In this document: positions 23,418-31,887 of the stretch, in pieces
How the letters are laid out: every line of letters starts with the position of its first letter
Numbering within the stretch: position 1 is the stretch's first letter
Assembly: GCA_002011735.1 (NCBI GenBank)
Contig: MTOQ01000075.1
Location: 1 to 39,321 of the forward strand
Length of the DNA: 39,321 nt
Source: Nitrospirae bacterium JdFR-81
Lineage (GTDB): Bacteria > Nitrospirota > Thermodesulfovibrionia > UBA6902
Direction: 5' to 3'
Notes under the pieces: model-generated
Database searches by the model: none
What the model was told of the DNA's origin: nothing
The model's input: the letters and a program-made list of their open reading frames with translations, nothing else
Made by a program: the position numbers and the translations under genes

Positions 23418-25919
23418 ATGTATGAAGGATTTATCCTCTTTTTATTGATCTTTGCCCCTCTTGCACATGGTGCTGTAGAGGTCTGGTCAATTACAGTCCT
23501 GCAGGCTGCCTCGATTATTGTGCTCATATGGTGGTTGTTTTTGATGGTTTATAGGGGTAGGGTAAGAATTATTCGCACACCTATTGACATGGTGGTTCTT
23601 GCCTTTCTCTCTATTGCCATTCTTTCGATGTTTACCTCTGTATATCCTTATGCCAGCAGGATACAGCTATACAGGATCATCACTTATACAGGGATCTTTT
23701 ATATTGTAATTAATACACTCTATAACAGGAGGCCTCGCCTCTTGATGTGGGGGCTTGTGCTTTTTGGAGGGGGATTTGCAATCGTAGGCCTTGTGCTTCT
23801 GGGGGGAAGGCTTGTTGGCCTTAAGACCACGCTCTCGGGCAACCATTATCTCTCACTTACATTTGTTAATCATAACCATTTTGCAGGCTATATGGAGATG
23901 ATCACGATGCTCACCATAGGTTTTGCAATGGCCCACAGGGGGATGAAACGGGTGGTGTTGATGGGCCTTGGAATTGTGGGATCGATCGCAATAGTTATGT
24001 CCCTCTCAAGGGGCGGTATAATCAGTTTTGCAGGAGGACTCATGTTCTTCTTGATAACCATGGCTATCTGTAGGGCCAGGGTTAAGGATATCCTGATGGT
24101 TGCCAGCTTGATGGTATTTGTACTTATAGGATTATATTCATTGGGTAGTCTCGAGACTGTAATGGAGAGGTTGTATACCCTCGGGACACCGTTAGAGACG
24201 GGGATTGCAAGGATAGCAGTCTGGAAGGACACATTAAAGATGGTATTTGATAAACCATGGCTGGGATGGGGATTGGGCACCTTTGAGTATGTTTATCCAC
24301 GCTATCAGGGGATGGGTGCAGGAGAATACGCTGTTAAGCACGCCCACAACGATTATCTGGAATTGACGGCTGAGCTGGGGATTTTCGGGCTTTTATTGGC
24401 CTCCCTTGGAATAACGGTACTTTTTATGTCCATCCTAAAGAAACTCGTTAAACTTGACAAGAGGCCCTATCAGGCAATAGGGCTTGGAGCACTTTCAGCC
24501 TGTCTTTCTCTGTTGTTACATGGTATGACAGATTTTAACTTCAGGATTCCCTCAAACGCGATTCTCTTTTCAGTATGTGCAGCCCTTGCATTTGTTTACG
24601 CCTGTCCTGAGGATGGTGGAGAGATGCCCGCAAGGATTGATTTTACATCAAAAGGGAGGGCAAAAGGATGGTTTTATGGTGTAATAGCGATTTTGGGCGC
24701 CTTTTCGATGATGGCTACTATATCCCCTTATATAGGGTCCGTCTATCTTAAAAAGGCAGGTCGCTATCAGAGGTTTGGAGAGTACAGGGCCTTTTCAGAT
24801 GCGGTTAAAATGGCCACCTTCTTTGATAGGGGTAATGCCGAGATGTTCGCCAGGATCGGGGATATGTTTGTTGAGATAGCTGAGAGGGTAGGGAGTAGGA
24901 GGGATTTGGCCTTTGAGGAGGCCCTGAGATACTATACCAGGGCAACCGAGGCATGCCCTATCAGGAGCTATTATTACTCAAAGAAGGCCTTTGTATTACA
25001 GCGTCTTGGAAGGACAAGGGAGGCTGAGGAGACTTTGAAGGAGGCCGTCTCTTTCGATCCCATGGATTATCTAAAGCATTATGCCTTGGCGAGATTTTAC
25101 CTTGACCAGGGAAGGCTTAATGAGGCATTTGGAGAATACAGAATATCCATACAGTTGAGGAACTATGAGTATATGCTCAGGGTCCTGGACGAGATCTGGC
25201 AGGTCACAAAGGATTATAATGATCTCAGGCAGGTGGTGCCAAAGGATGCCTTTATGAGAAGGGTATTTGCAGAATACCTCATGAAGAAGGGCAGGGAGGA
25301 TGATGCATTGAGAGAGCTTGCATTTGTTTTCTCTTTGGAGCCTACCATCGGGCATGCCGAGAATCATATCTTCTGGGCCAGGAGGATGAAGAGGTACAGG
25401 ATGGCTCTGGATATTGGGGAGAGATATCTCAGGAGGTTCGGCAGGAGGGTCGCTTTATTAAGGCAGATGGCCCCTGTTTACAAGGCGGTTGGTATGCAGG
25501 ATAAGGCCATTGCAGCCTATCAGGATTTAGCCAGGAAGGATTCAGGCTCCAGGTCACATTATATACTCCAGCTTGCCAATCTCTATCGTGATAAAAGGCA
25601 GTGTTACAGGGCGATTGAGATATTGCAGAAGGAGCTACATGATCAGTCAGAGAACGCCGATTTTTATTATCTTATGGGGAAGTGCTATCGTGATATGAAT
25701 ATGCCTGAAAAGGCCCTCATGGCACAGGAGAAGGCCGTATCCCTGAGGCCAAACAGTGCAGAATTTCGGTTAATGCTGGCCATGGAATATCTGAACAACG
25801 GCCTTAAGTATAAAGCCTATAAACAGTTAAAAAAATGTGTTGAAATCGATCCAGGACACAGGGGTTGCAGGGTCTGGATGAATAGATTAAGAGATAAAAA
25901 ATTTTTACTTGACAATTGA
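23418..25919 (+). CDS. O-antigen ligase/polymerase-like membrane protein with TPR tail
   Basis: The product (833 residues) has about 11-12 membrane spans in the first half, including the Wzy_C/WaaL-type region: a conserved L-S-R-G-G, then P-W-L-G-W-G-L-G-T-F-E and H-A-H-N-D-Y-L-E-L-T-A-E-L-G. The second half (from about residue 430) is soluble and built from tetratricopeptide repeats, ending with clear units such as A-D-F-Y-Y-L-M-G-K-C-Y-R. Such proteins join or polymerise lipid-linked glycans at the periplasmic face. GTG 23376 would add 14 residues but has no spaced ribosome site. It opens the exopolysaccharide locus, divergent from trpF. Whether it acts as ligase or polymerase cannot be told from sequence. 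Confidence 0.85.
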   Translation: MYEGFILFLLIFAPLAHGAVEVWSITVLQAASIIVLIWWLFLMVYRGRVRIIRTPIDMVVLAFLSIAILSMFTSVYPYASRIQLYRIITYTGIFYIVINTLYNRRPRLLMWGLVLFGGGFAIVGLVLLGGRLVGLKTTLSGNHYLSLTFVNHNHFAGYMEMITMLTIGFAMAHRGMKRVVLMGLGIVGSIAIVMSLSRGGIISFAGGLMFFLITMAICRARVKDILMVASLMVFVLIGLYSLGSLETVMERLYTLGTPLETGIARIAVWKDTLKMVFDKPWLGWGLGTFEYVYPRYQGMGAGEYAVKHAHNDYLELTAELGIFGLLLASLGITVLFMSILKKLVKLDKRPYQAIGLGALSACLSLLLHGMTDFNFRIPSNAILFSVCAALAFVYACPEDGGEMPARIDFTSKGRAKGWFYGVIAILGAFSMMATISPYIGSVYLKKAGRYQRFGEYRAFSDAVKMATFFDRGNAEMFARIGDMFVEIAERVGSRRDLAFEEALRYYTRATEACPIRSYYYSKKAFVLQRLGRTREAEETLKEAVSFDPMDYLKHYALARFYLDQGRLNEAFGEYRISIQLRNYEYMLRVLDEIWQVTKDYNDLRQVVPKDAFMRRVFAEYLMKKGREDDALRELAFVFSLEPTIGHAENHIFWARRMKRYRMALDIGERYLRRFGRRVALLRQMAPVYKAVGMQDKAIAAYQDLARKDSGSRSHYILQLANLYRDKRQCYRAIEILQKELHDQSENADFYYLMGKCYRDMNMPEKALMAQEKAVSLRPNSAEFRLMLAMEYLNNGLKYKAYKQLKKCVEIDPGHRGCRVWMNRLRDKKFLLDN

Positions 25920-25948
25920 TGCAATTTTAGATATGTTTTATAAAACAT
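25909..25948 (+). promoter_or_regulatory. Internal promoter overlapped by a 16-bp palindrome
   Basis: TTGACA at 25909-25914, a 17-base spacer and TATGTT at 25932-25937 (four of six matches) form a good promoter whose start would be near 25944. The perfect palindrome ATGTTTTATAAAACAT at 25933-25948 covers the -10 box and start point, as expected for a repressor operator. The barrel gene start follows directly. Confidence 0.55.
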
Positions 25949-25966
25949 GATGTTATGGGAATAATA

Positions 25967-27103
25967 ATGAGAAATTATATATTATTAGGCGTAATTATAC
26001 TGTTACTTTTCTTTGCATCACCAGCTACAGCTGTTATCGAGCTGAAATATGAGGGCTGGGAGATGACGGTGGAGTCAAAGGTCGCACTCCAGTACACGGA
26101 TAATCTTAATTTTGCCAGAGAGGAAGAGAAGAGGGTAGAGAAGTTGATGACAACCTTTTCAGCCACTATGGATCTGGAGTATAGGGGCAGGAGGCGAGGT
26201 TTCGGGTTGAGCGGTGTAGTAAACAGATGGTTGGATAGTGACAATTTTGATGTGATAAGGAAGGCAGAGGATGCTAAGGTAAGATTCAGGCATGAATTTT
26301 CCGAATATGATATTGTGAGATTGAGCGATTCTTTTCATCATTCAAGCTTCCCTGTTGATTTTGAAGAGGAGTTTGGCAGATATACAGCAGAGGAGGATAC
26401 ATATACCAACAGGTTTTCCATTATATATTCAAGGGAATTAAGCGAACATCTTAACATCAATGCCAACTATAGAAATACGCTTTACTGGGCATCAGGTGGA
26501 CGTTCAAAGGATTCCATGGCAAATGGTGTTGGTTTAGATCTGAATTATATCTACAGTGCAGCCACCTCATTTTATATGTCATATGGCTATACTGCAAGAA
26601 AATATGAGGATGATGGAACGGCAACCACAAATTCGATCTCTGCAGGACTCAGAAGATACATAACAAAGCGTCTTTATTTTACTGGACGCGTTGGATATAG
26701 CTTTATCTCATCTGCAGATGGGGATAATTCAACAACAGTTGTGTATTCCCTTTTGGTTACGGATGAGATCGATGAGAGGACCGTGGGTAGATTATCTTTC
26801 AGCAGAAATGTCAGAACCACATGGGAGGCAGATGTATTCAGGAACTGGGAGGTAAACCTGAATATTGATAGGGATCTTATGAAGGATTTAAAGGGCTCTT
26901 TATCAGGATTCTATGGGGAAGGAGAGTATCTCTTGACGGATATAAAGGATAATTTCCTTGGGGCCAGTGCAAGACTTAATTATATATTTGGAAAGCATCT
27001 GAGAGGAAATCTTGGGTACAGGTATTCTCATCTTGACTCGTCAGGCGAGGACAGGGGGTATACAACAAATTCTGTTACAGCAGGGATAACCCTGATCTTC
27101 TAA
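25967..27103 (+). CDS. Outer-membrane beta-barrel protein of the polysaccharide locus
   Basis: The product (378 residues) has a signal peptide ending near A-T-A-V. Many short amphipathic, aromatic-rich strands of alternating pattern follow. It ends I-T-L-I-F, a terminal phenylalanine typical of BAM-inserted barrels. Similar barrels occur in exopolysaccharide and PEP-CTERM-type loci, where they may form the outer-membrane exit or an anchoring pore; I do not recognise a named family with certainty. ATG 25967 is preferred over ATG 25955, because GGGA lies about seven bases before it. It precedes the initiating transferase gene by one base. Confidence 0.75.
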   Translation: MRNYILLGVIILLLFFASPATAVIELKYEGWEMTVESKVALQYTDNLNFAREEEKRVEKLMTTFSATMDLEYRGRRRGFGLSGVVNRWLDSDNFDVIRKAEDAKVRFRHEFSEYDIVRLSDSFHHSSFPVDFEEEFGRYTAEEDTYTNRFSIIYSRELSEHLNINANYRNTLYWASGGRSKDSMANGVGLDLNYIYSAATSFYMSYGYTARKYEDDGTATTNSISAGLRRYITKRLYFTGRVGYSFISSADGDNSTTVVYSLLVTDEIDERTVGRLSFSRNVRTTWEADVFRNWEVNLNIDRDLMKDLKGSLSGFYGEGEYLLTDIKDNFLGASARLNYIFGKHLRGNLGYRYSHLDSSGEDRGYTTNSVTAGITLIF

Positions 27104-27104
27104 G

Positions 27105-28577
27105 ATGATAAATGAGCAGTTCCGATTTTATAGAAGGGTTATTTTCTTTGTAGACCTTCTTATTGTAGCCCTCTCCTTTTTTATTGGATATTTCATAAGA
27201 AACAGGATTCATCATGTCAGTCCTAATATCTTCCTTGAAGGTGGTCTGATCCCCTTTTTGAGACCCTTGCCCTTTTATCTCAATTTTTTGCCTGCCTTCC
27301 TGATAATATGGGGTGTACTCCTCTCTTATTTTGGTATGTATAAATCATTCTATATCAGGCGTATAAAAGAGGTGCTGTTTATAATCTTTAAGACCACTTT
27401 TATAGGGTTCCTTCTCTTTGGAAGCTATATCTTTATACTCAGGATGCAGGAAGACATAAGCAGGATGTTTATAGGGTTTGCATTTATTATAGCCGCTGCA
27501 TTACTGACTGCGGAAAAACTGACCCTAAGATATATATTTAAGCTCATCGGTAAGAGCGGAGAATCCTTTAAGGGAAGTTTAATAATATTCAGGAACATCC
27601 TGATTGTTGGTTCAGGTAAGAGGGTGAGGCGATTTATAGAAATGGTCAAAAAGAATCCCGAGTGGGGAATAAGGATTGTTGGGCTTGTTGATATGGATCC
27701 GTCAAAAAAGGGTGAGATGATAGAAGGCTATAAGATAATAGGTGCCTTTGATGACATACCGGACATAATCCATAAAAACGTGGTTGATGAAGTTGTCTTT
27801 ATAGTGCCCCGTTCGTGGCTTGACAGGATCGAGGAGATTATGCGGTTTTGTGAGAGTGAGGGTTTGACTGTAAATGTTGCAATGGATATATTCAAGCTCA
27901 AGTTTTCAAAGGCAAAGCAGACAGAACTTCATGGGTTCCCCTTACTAACCTTTGAGACCTCTCCTCACAAACTGGAACACCTCTTTATAAAGAGGTTAAT
28001 AGATATACTATTTTCAGGTATCGGCATTTTAATTTTATCCCCCCTGTTTGTTATAATAGCCATTGTGATAAAATTGACCTCACGGGGTCCGGTCTTTTTT
28101 GTCCAGGAAAGATATGGTTTATATGGCAGAAGGTTCAAGCTTTATAAATTCAGGACCATGGTTGTGGATGCTGAGGAGCGCCTTAAGGAGCTCTGGAAGT
28201 ATAACGAGATGAAGGGGCCTGTGTTTAAGATGTCAAACGACCCAAGGGTTACAAAGGTTGGTAAGTGGCTGAGGAGATTTAGTCTTGATGAACTGCCTCA
28301 ATTATGGAATGTGCTTAAGGGAGACATGAGCCTTGTGGGACCGAGACCTCCCCTTCCAAGAGAGGTCGAACACTATGATAGCTGGCAGAGGAGGAGGTTA
28401 AGCATGCGTCCTGGGATTACGTGTCTATGGCAGACAAGCGGCAGGAGCGAGATAAAGGACTTCAATGAATGGCTCAGGCTTGATCTTGAGTATATTGATA
28501 ACTGGTCACTCGGTCTCGATTTTAAGATCCTGCTGAAGACCATCCCTGTTGTATTGTTGGGTGTGGGGGCGAAGTAA
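27105..28577 (+). CDS. Initiating polyprenyl glycosyl-1-phosphate transferase
   Basis: This enzyme starts exopolysaccharide repeat-unit synthesis by moving a hexose-1-phosphate from a UDP-sugar to undecaprenyl phosphate. The 490-residue product has the WbaP/EpsE layout: four N-terminal spans (about residues 10-150), a CoA-binding-like Rossmann domain (I-L-I-V-G-S-G-K-R-V near 165), and a membrane hairpin near 300-325. The bacterial sugar transferase domain has Y-K-F-R-T-M, S-L-D-E-L-P-Q-L-W-N-V and M-S-L-V-G-P-R-P. All core motifs are intact. Sugar specificity (glucose, galactose or an acetamido sugar) cannot be read. The ribosome site is weak and the gene is probably coupled to the upstream barrel gene. 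Confidence 0.93.
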   Translation: MINEQFRFYRRVIFFVDLLIVALSFFIGYFIRNRIHHVSPNIFLEGGLIPFLRPLPFYLNFLPAFLIIWGVLLSYFGMYKSFYIRRIKEVLFIIFKTTFIGFLLFGSYIFILRMQEDISRMFIGFAFIIAAALLTAEKLTLRYIFKLIGKSGESFKGSLIIFRNILIVGSGKRVRRFIEMVKKNPEWGIRIVGLVDMDPSKKGEMIEGYKIIGAFDDIPDIIHKNVVDEVVFIVPRSWLDRIEEIMRFCESEGLTVNVAMDIFKLKFSKAKQTELHGFPLLTFETSPHKLEHLFIKRLIDILFSGIGILILSPLFVIIAIVIKLTSRGPVFFVQERYGLYGRRFKLYKFRTMVVDAEERLKELWKYNEMKGPVFKMSNDPRVTKVGKWLRRFSLDELPQLWNVLKGDMSLVGPRPPLPREVEHYDSWQRRRLSMRPGITCLWQTSGRSEIKDFNEWLRLDLEYIDNWSLGLDFKILLKTIPVVLLGVGAK

Positions 28578-28631
28578 TGGCAAAAGGATTAAAGATTACA
28601 AATATCTCAAGATTGTAAGGGGCGGGGTAAA

Positions 28632-30218
28632 ATGCATAAGGTTAAAGGTCTTCTGTTTCTATTGATAATCGTCTTTATTTGTATCTCACCTTTCATGGCC
28701 TGTGCAGGAGAAAACACATACAGGGTGGGTATTAACGATGTGATTTATATAGAAGTGGCAGGCCATAGGGATTTTAGCGTGGTCGCTCCTGTGTTGATTG
28801 ACGGCACAATCTCCTATCCTTTTCTCGGGTCTATATATGTTAATGGCATGACCCTGTCAGAGATAAAGGATGAGATAACCAGAAGGCTTTCAGAGGGTTA
28901 TATAAAGTCTCCTATAGTTACTGTTTCTTTGAGGAGCTCGGGGAGCAAGAGGATATATTTTTATGGAGAGGTCTCGGGTTCAATTCCCTATACCGAGGAC
29001 ATCACCATTGGAAAGGCTGTGATTCTCAATGGGATAGATAAGGAAAAATATGATTTAAAGATAACAAGGAAGAATAGAAACGGCTCAATACACGAGATAG
29101 AGGTTGATATAAGGGCGGTAATGAAGGGAGAAGACGAGGATGTGCTGCTTGAGCCTGATGATATTATTATAGTTAAGAAGAGAGAGGGATTTTTTATTCA
29201 GGGTGAGGTGGATAAGCCTGGTAGATATATATTAAAAGAGGGGATGACTGTACTTCAGGCTATAACAGAGGCAGGTGGTATTAGGGAGACAGGGCTGTAT
29301 GGTGATGTGATTATAAGACGTGAAAAGGAGGGACACACAGGATATTATGATATAAAGGTTGATATAAAGGGGATAATGAGAGGGGATAAGGAGGATATAC
29401 CTCTAAGACCAAATGATATTATCATTGTGAAGCCTAATAACAAGTTTATAATCTTTGGAGAGGTATATAACCCTGGAGAATATGTACTTGAGGATAATAT
29501 GACAGCAGGCAGGGCTATAGCAAAGGCCGGGGGTGTAAAAGAGGGTGGTTTATATGGGAAAGTTAAGATCAGGAGGATGAGGAAGGATGGAGCAGGATAT
29601 GATGATATAGAGGTGGACCTGCGCAGGATTATAAAAGGGGATGTAAATGAGGATGTTTTGCTTCAACCAAATGACATCATTATCGTGGAAGGGAATAATA
29701 AGTTTCTTGTCCAGGGGGCTGTCCTTAATCCAGGCGAATATGTGCTTGAGGACAATATGACGCTTGGTAAGGCTATTGCCAAGGCAGGTGGTGTCAGTGA
29801 AGAGGGTTTGTACGGGAAGGTAAGGATAAGGCGCATGAGAAAGGACAATTCAGGGTATGATGATATTGAATATGAGCTTCAGGATGTTATTAATGGAAGA
29901 GCTGCGACTGTATCCATTATGCCTGATGATATAATAATAGTGGAAAAGAACAAGACTTTTATGATTTATGGTGAGGTTAAAAGAATAGGCGAGTTCCCGC
30001 TTTCAGATGGTATGACTGTATTCAAGGCCATAACCCTGGCTGGTGGATTCAGCAAATGGGGCTCTCCGAGCAGGATAAAGATACTGAGACCCAAGAAGAA
30101 TAAAAAAGAATTTGATATAATAAAAGTAAATGTAAAGAAGGTTATCGATGGCGATGCCTCCGCAGATGTCCTCTTAAAGCCAGGAGACATTGTCATCGTA
30201 TCTTCAAGCATTTTATAG
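28632..30218 (+). CDS. Wza-like polysaccharide export protein with five SLBB-like repeats
   Basis: The 528-residue product has a signal peptide (about residues 1-25, with F-M-A-C a poor lipobox), then a polysaccharide-export domain (about 28-104, Y-R-V-G-I-N-D-V and G-T-I-S-Y-P-F-L-G). Five repeats of about 85 residues follow, near 106-184, 186-269, 271-356, 357-441 and 442-524. Each resembles SLBB: G-E-V-x-x-P-G-x-Y, then A-I-x-x-A-G-G, ending in D-D-I-I-I-V. The first is the most diverged; the third and fourth are nearly the same. Wza itself has two such domains. It likely forms the periplasmic part of the export channel together with the barrel. AAGGGGCGGGG precedes the ATG. Confidence 0.88.
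   Translation: MHKVKGLLFLLIIVFICISPFMACAGENTYRVGINDVIYIEVAGHRDFSVVAPVLIDGTISYPFLGSIYVNGMTLSEIKDEITRRLSEGYIKSPIVTVSLRSSGSKRIYFYGEVSGSIPYTEDITIGKAVILNGIDKEKYDLKITRKNRNGSIHEIEVDIRAVMKGEDEDVLLEPDDIIIVKKREGFFIQGEVDKPGRYILKEGMTVLQAITEAGGIRETGLYGDVIIRREKEGHTGYYDIKVDIKGIMRGDKEDIPLRPNDIIIVKPNNKFIIFGEVYNPGEYVLEDNMTAGRAIAKAGGVKEGGLYGKVKIRRMRKDGAGYDDIEVDLRRIIKGDVNEDVLLQPNDIIIVEGNNKFLVQGAVLNPGEYVLEDNMTLGKAIAKAGGVSEEGLYGKVRIRRMRKDNSGYDDIEYELQDVINGRAATVSIMPDDIIIVEKNKTFMIYGEVKRIGEFPLSDGMTVFKAITLAGGFSKWGSPSRIKILRPKKNKKEFDIIKVNVKKVIDGDASADVLLKPGDIVIVSSSIL
29442..29954 (+). repeat. Tandem SLBB-coding duplication within the export gene
   Basis: Residues 271-356 (29442-29699) and 357-441 (29700-29954) of the Wza-like protein are far more alike than the other repeats, sharing N-P-G-E-Y-V-L-E-D-N-M-T and K-V-x-I-R-R-M-R-K-D. 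The DNA has matching blocks, for example around G-A-G-G-A-T/C-A-A-T-A-T-G-A-C. This points to a recent in-frame duplication of one repeat unit. Confidence 0.7.
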
Positions 30219-30231
30219 AAAGGACGCCAAT

Positions 30232-31824
30232 ATGGAATATCAGGTTAATATTGAGAGTCTGCGAGATTTTTTGAGGGTTCTCTATAAGCACAGACTTATG
30301 ATCATAATTGTGTTTATTACAGTGATGTCAAGTGTCTATATCGGGGTTCAGATGAAGACCCCTACTTATCAGGCATCTGTAAAGATGCTTGTCACAGGAA
30401 AGATGCCGAAAGGCTTAGAGTACCAAAAACTTGTAGGCTCGGGCTCTCTGACTGACACGCATATGGAGCTTGTGAAGTCTAAGAAGGTTATAGAACGTGC
30501 GGCCATTGCATTAAAATTATATGAGAGACCACTTGATTATGAGAAGAAATACGCATCATGGCTTAAGAGAATTTTAATTGAGAGGAAGGTGAAGAGGGTA
30601 AAGAAGGAGCTTGAGAAGATGAGCCCTGAAGGAAGAAGGTTGTTCTACTTTAATAGAGCTGTTTCAATATTAACAAACAGTATCTACACGTCAAAGACAA
30701 AAGACCAGTCCTCCATATTTCTTATCACCGCAAGGGACTTCAATCCTCGAGAGGCTATAAGGATGGCGAATGTGGTGAGTCGTTCCTATGTTATCTTTGA
30801 CCTTGAAACGCAGATTGCCGAACTCAACCTTATATACGGAGAGATGAATCCCACCATACTAAAGCTGAGGAGTTTTATAGATAAACTCAAGGAATCTCTT
30901 GATGGAAGGCTTCTGTCTGACCTTGATGCCCTTGGCCCTGCCAGCGTCAAGATAATCTCCCAGGCTGAATCAGCACAGTTGGTTAAGACAAGGGGAAAGT
31001 TCAATCTATATATAGTGGGCTTAATTTTTAGTATAATCTCAGGCATTGTGCTTTCGTTTGGGCTTGAGTATATAGATCAGACGGTTAAAGGTCCTAAGGA
31101 TGTGGATAGATTCTTTAAGATTCCATTTATTGGATCCATCCCTAAAAGGAAGAAGAAGGATATCCTTATTATGAATACCCCTTCAGGGTCTGACAAGTTA
31201 GAATGTGTGAGGGCATTTCAAAGGGTTGGTGATAAAGTTTCGATTTATTTAAAGGAGCAGAATATAAAATCTGTCCTTGTGAATTCACTTACAAAGCCTC
31301 TTGATGCGGCTTCTGTGACGGCCAACCTTGGTATCTATCTGGCCCGTGACACGGGAAAGAAGGTATTAATAATCGATAGCAACCTTGGCTCTCCATCCTT
31401 ATCCAGTATCTTTGGCATAAATGGTAACCCTGATATAGCCGATGTATTTGAGGGAAAATGCACCTTGAATGAGGCCATCAAGGATCTGGGGGATAATCTG
31501 TATCTTCTGCCATCAAGGGCTGTTCAATTCAGGCCTATTAAACTCATAGATTCCCCTTTTATGGCCAACCTGATAAGGGGGGTGAAAGACCAGTATGACT
31601 TCGTCTTCATCGACTGTCAGGCAAACCTTCTACATGACGCCAGTCCTCTGATATTATCTTCATATGTTGATGCTGTTATGATGGTGTTGTCTGAAGGAGA
31701 AGACAGGTATTATCAGGTCAGACTTGCAATTAATACATTGAAGCAAAAAAATAACCTTAAGATATTTTCCGTTCTCAATAATCGTAAGAAAGACCTGCCC
31801 AAGATACTCCAGAGGATTGCTTAG
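30232..31824 (+). CDS. Wzc-like chain-length protein with degenerate kinase domain
   Basis: The product (530 residues from ATG 30232, preceded by GAAAGGA) has the Wzz/Wzc architecture: a span at about residues 21-38, a periplasmic region to about 257, a second span at 258-278, and a cytoplasmic domain resembling bacterial tyrosine kinases. In that domain Walker A' (V-L-I-I-D-S-N-L-G-S-P-S-L) and Walker B (F-V-F-I-D-C) remain. The Walker A position reads V-N-S-L-T-K-P-L-D-A-A-S-V-T, without G-K-S/T, and there is no C-terminal tyrosine cluster. It probably controls chain length with the Wza-like protein without kinase activity. ATG 30190 would overlap the upstream gene and lacks a ribosome site. 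Confidence 0.85.
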   Translation: MEYQVNIESLRDFLRVLYKHRLMIIIVFITVMSSVYIGVQMKTPTYQASVKMLVTGKMPKGLEYQKLVGSGSLTDTHMELVKSKKVIERAAIALKLYERPLDYEKKYASWLKRILIERKVKRVKKELEKMSPEGRRLFYFNRAVSILTNSIYTSKTKDQSSIFLITARDFNPREAIRMANVVSRSYVIFDLETQIAELNLIYGEMNPTILKLRSFIDKLKESLDGRLLSDLDALGPASVKIISQAESAQLVKTRGKFNLYIVGLIFSIISGIVLSFGLEYIDQTVKGPKDVDRFFKIPFIGSIPKRKKKDILIMNTPSGSDKLECVRAFQRVGDKVSIYLKEQNIKSVLVNSLTKPLDAASVTANLGIYLARDTGKKVLIIDSNLGSPSLSSIFGINGNPDIADVFEGKCTLNEAIKDLGDNLYLLPSRAVQFRPIKLIDSPFMANLIRGVKDQYDFVFIDCQANLLHDASPLILSSYVDAVMMVLSEGEDRYYQVRLAINTLKQKNNLKIFSVLNNRKKDLPKILQRIA

Positions 31825-31887
31825 CGAGCCGTTAAACCTTTTTTCAGATTTAGAATACAGGTGCAGACCGAAAGGCAGTTGCTATAG

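Noticed and set aside
28947-30203. CRISPR-like or satellite repeats
   Set aside because: The repeated DNA codes for SLBB protein repeats in frame; there are no short conserved repeats with unique spacers.
30190-30231. Longer N-terminus for the Wzc-like protein
   Set aside because: It would overlap the export gene and lacks a ribosome site; ATG 30232 has GAAAGGA and starts a typical Wzz-like N-terminus.
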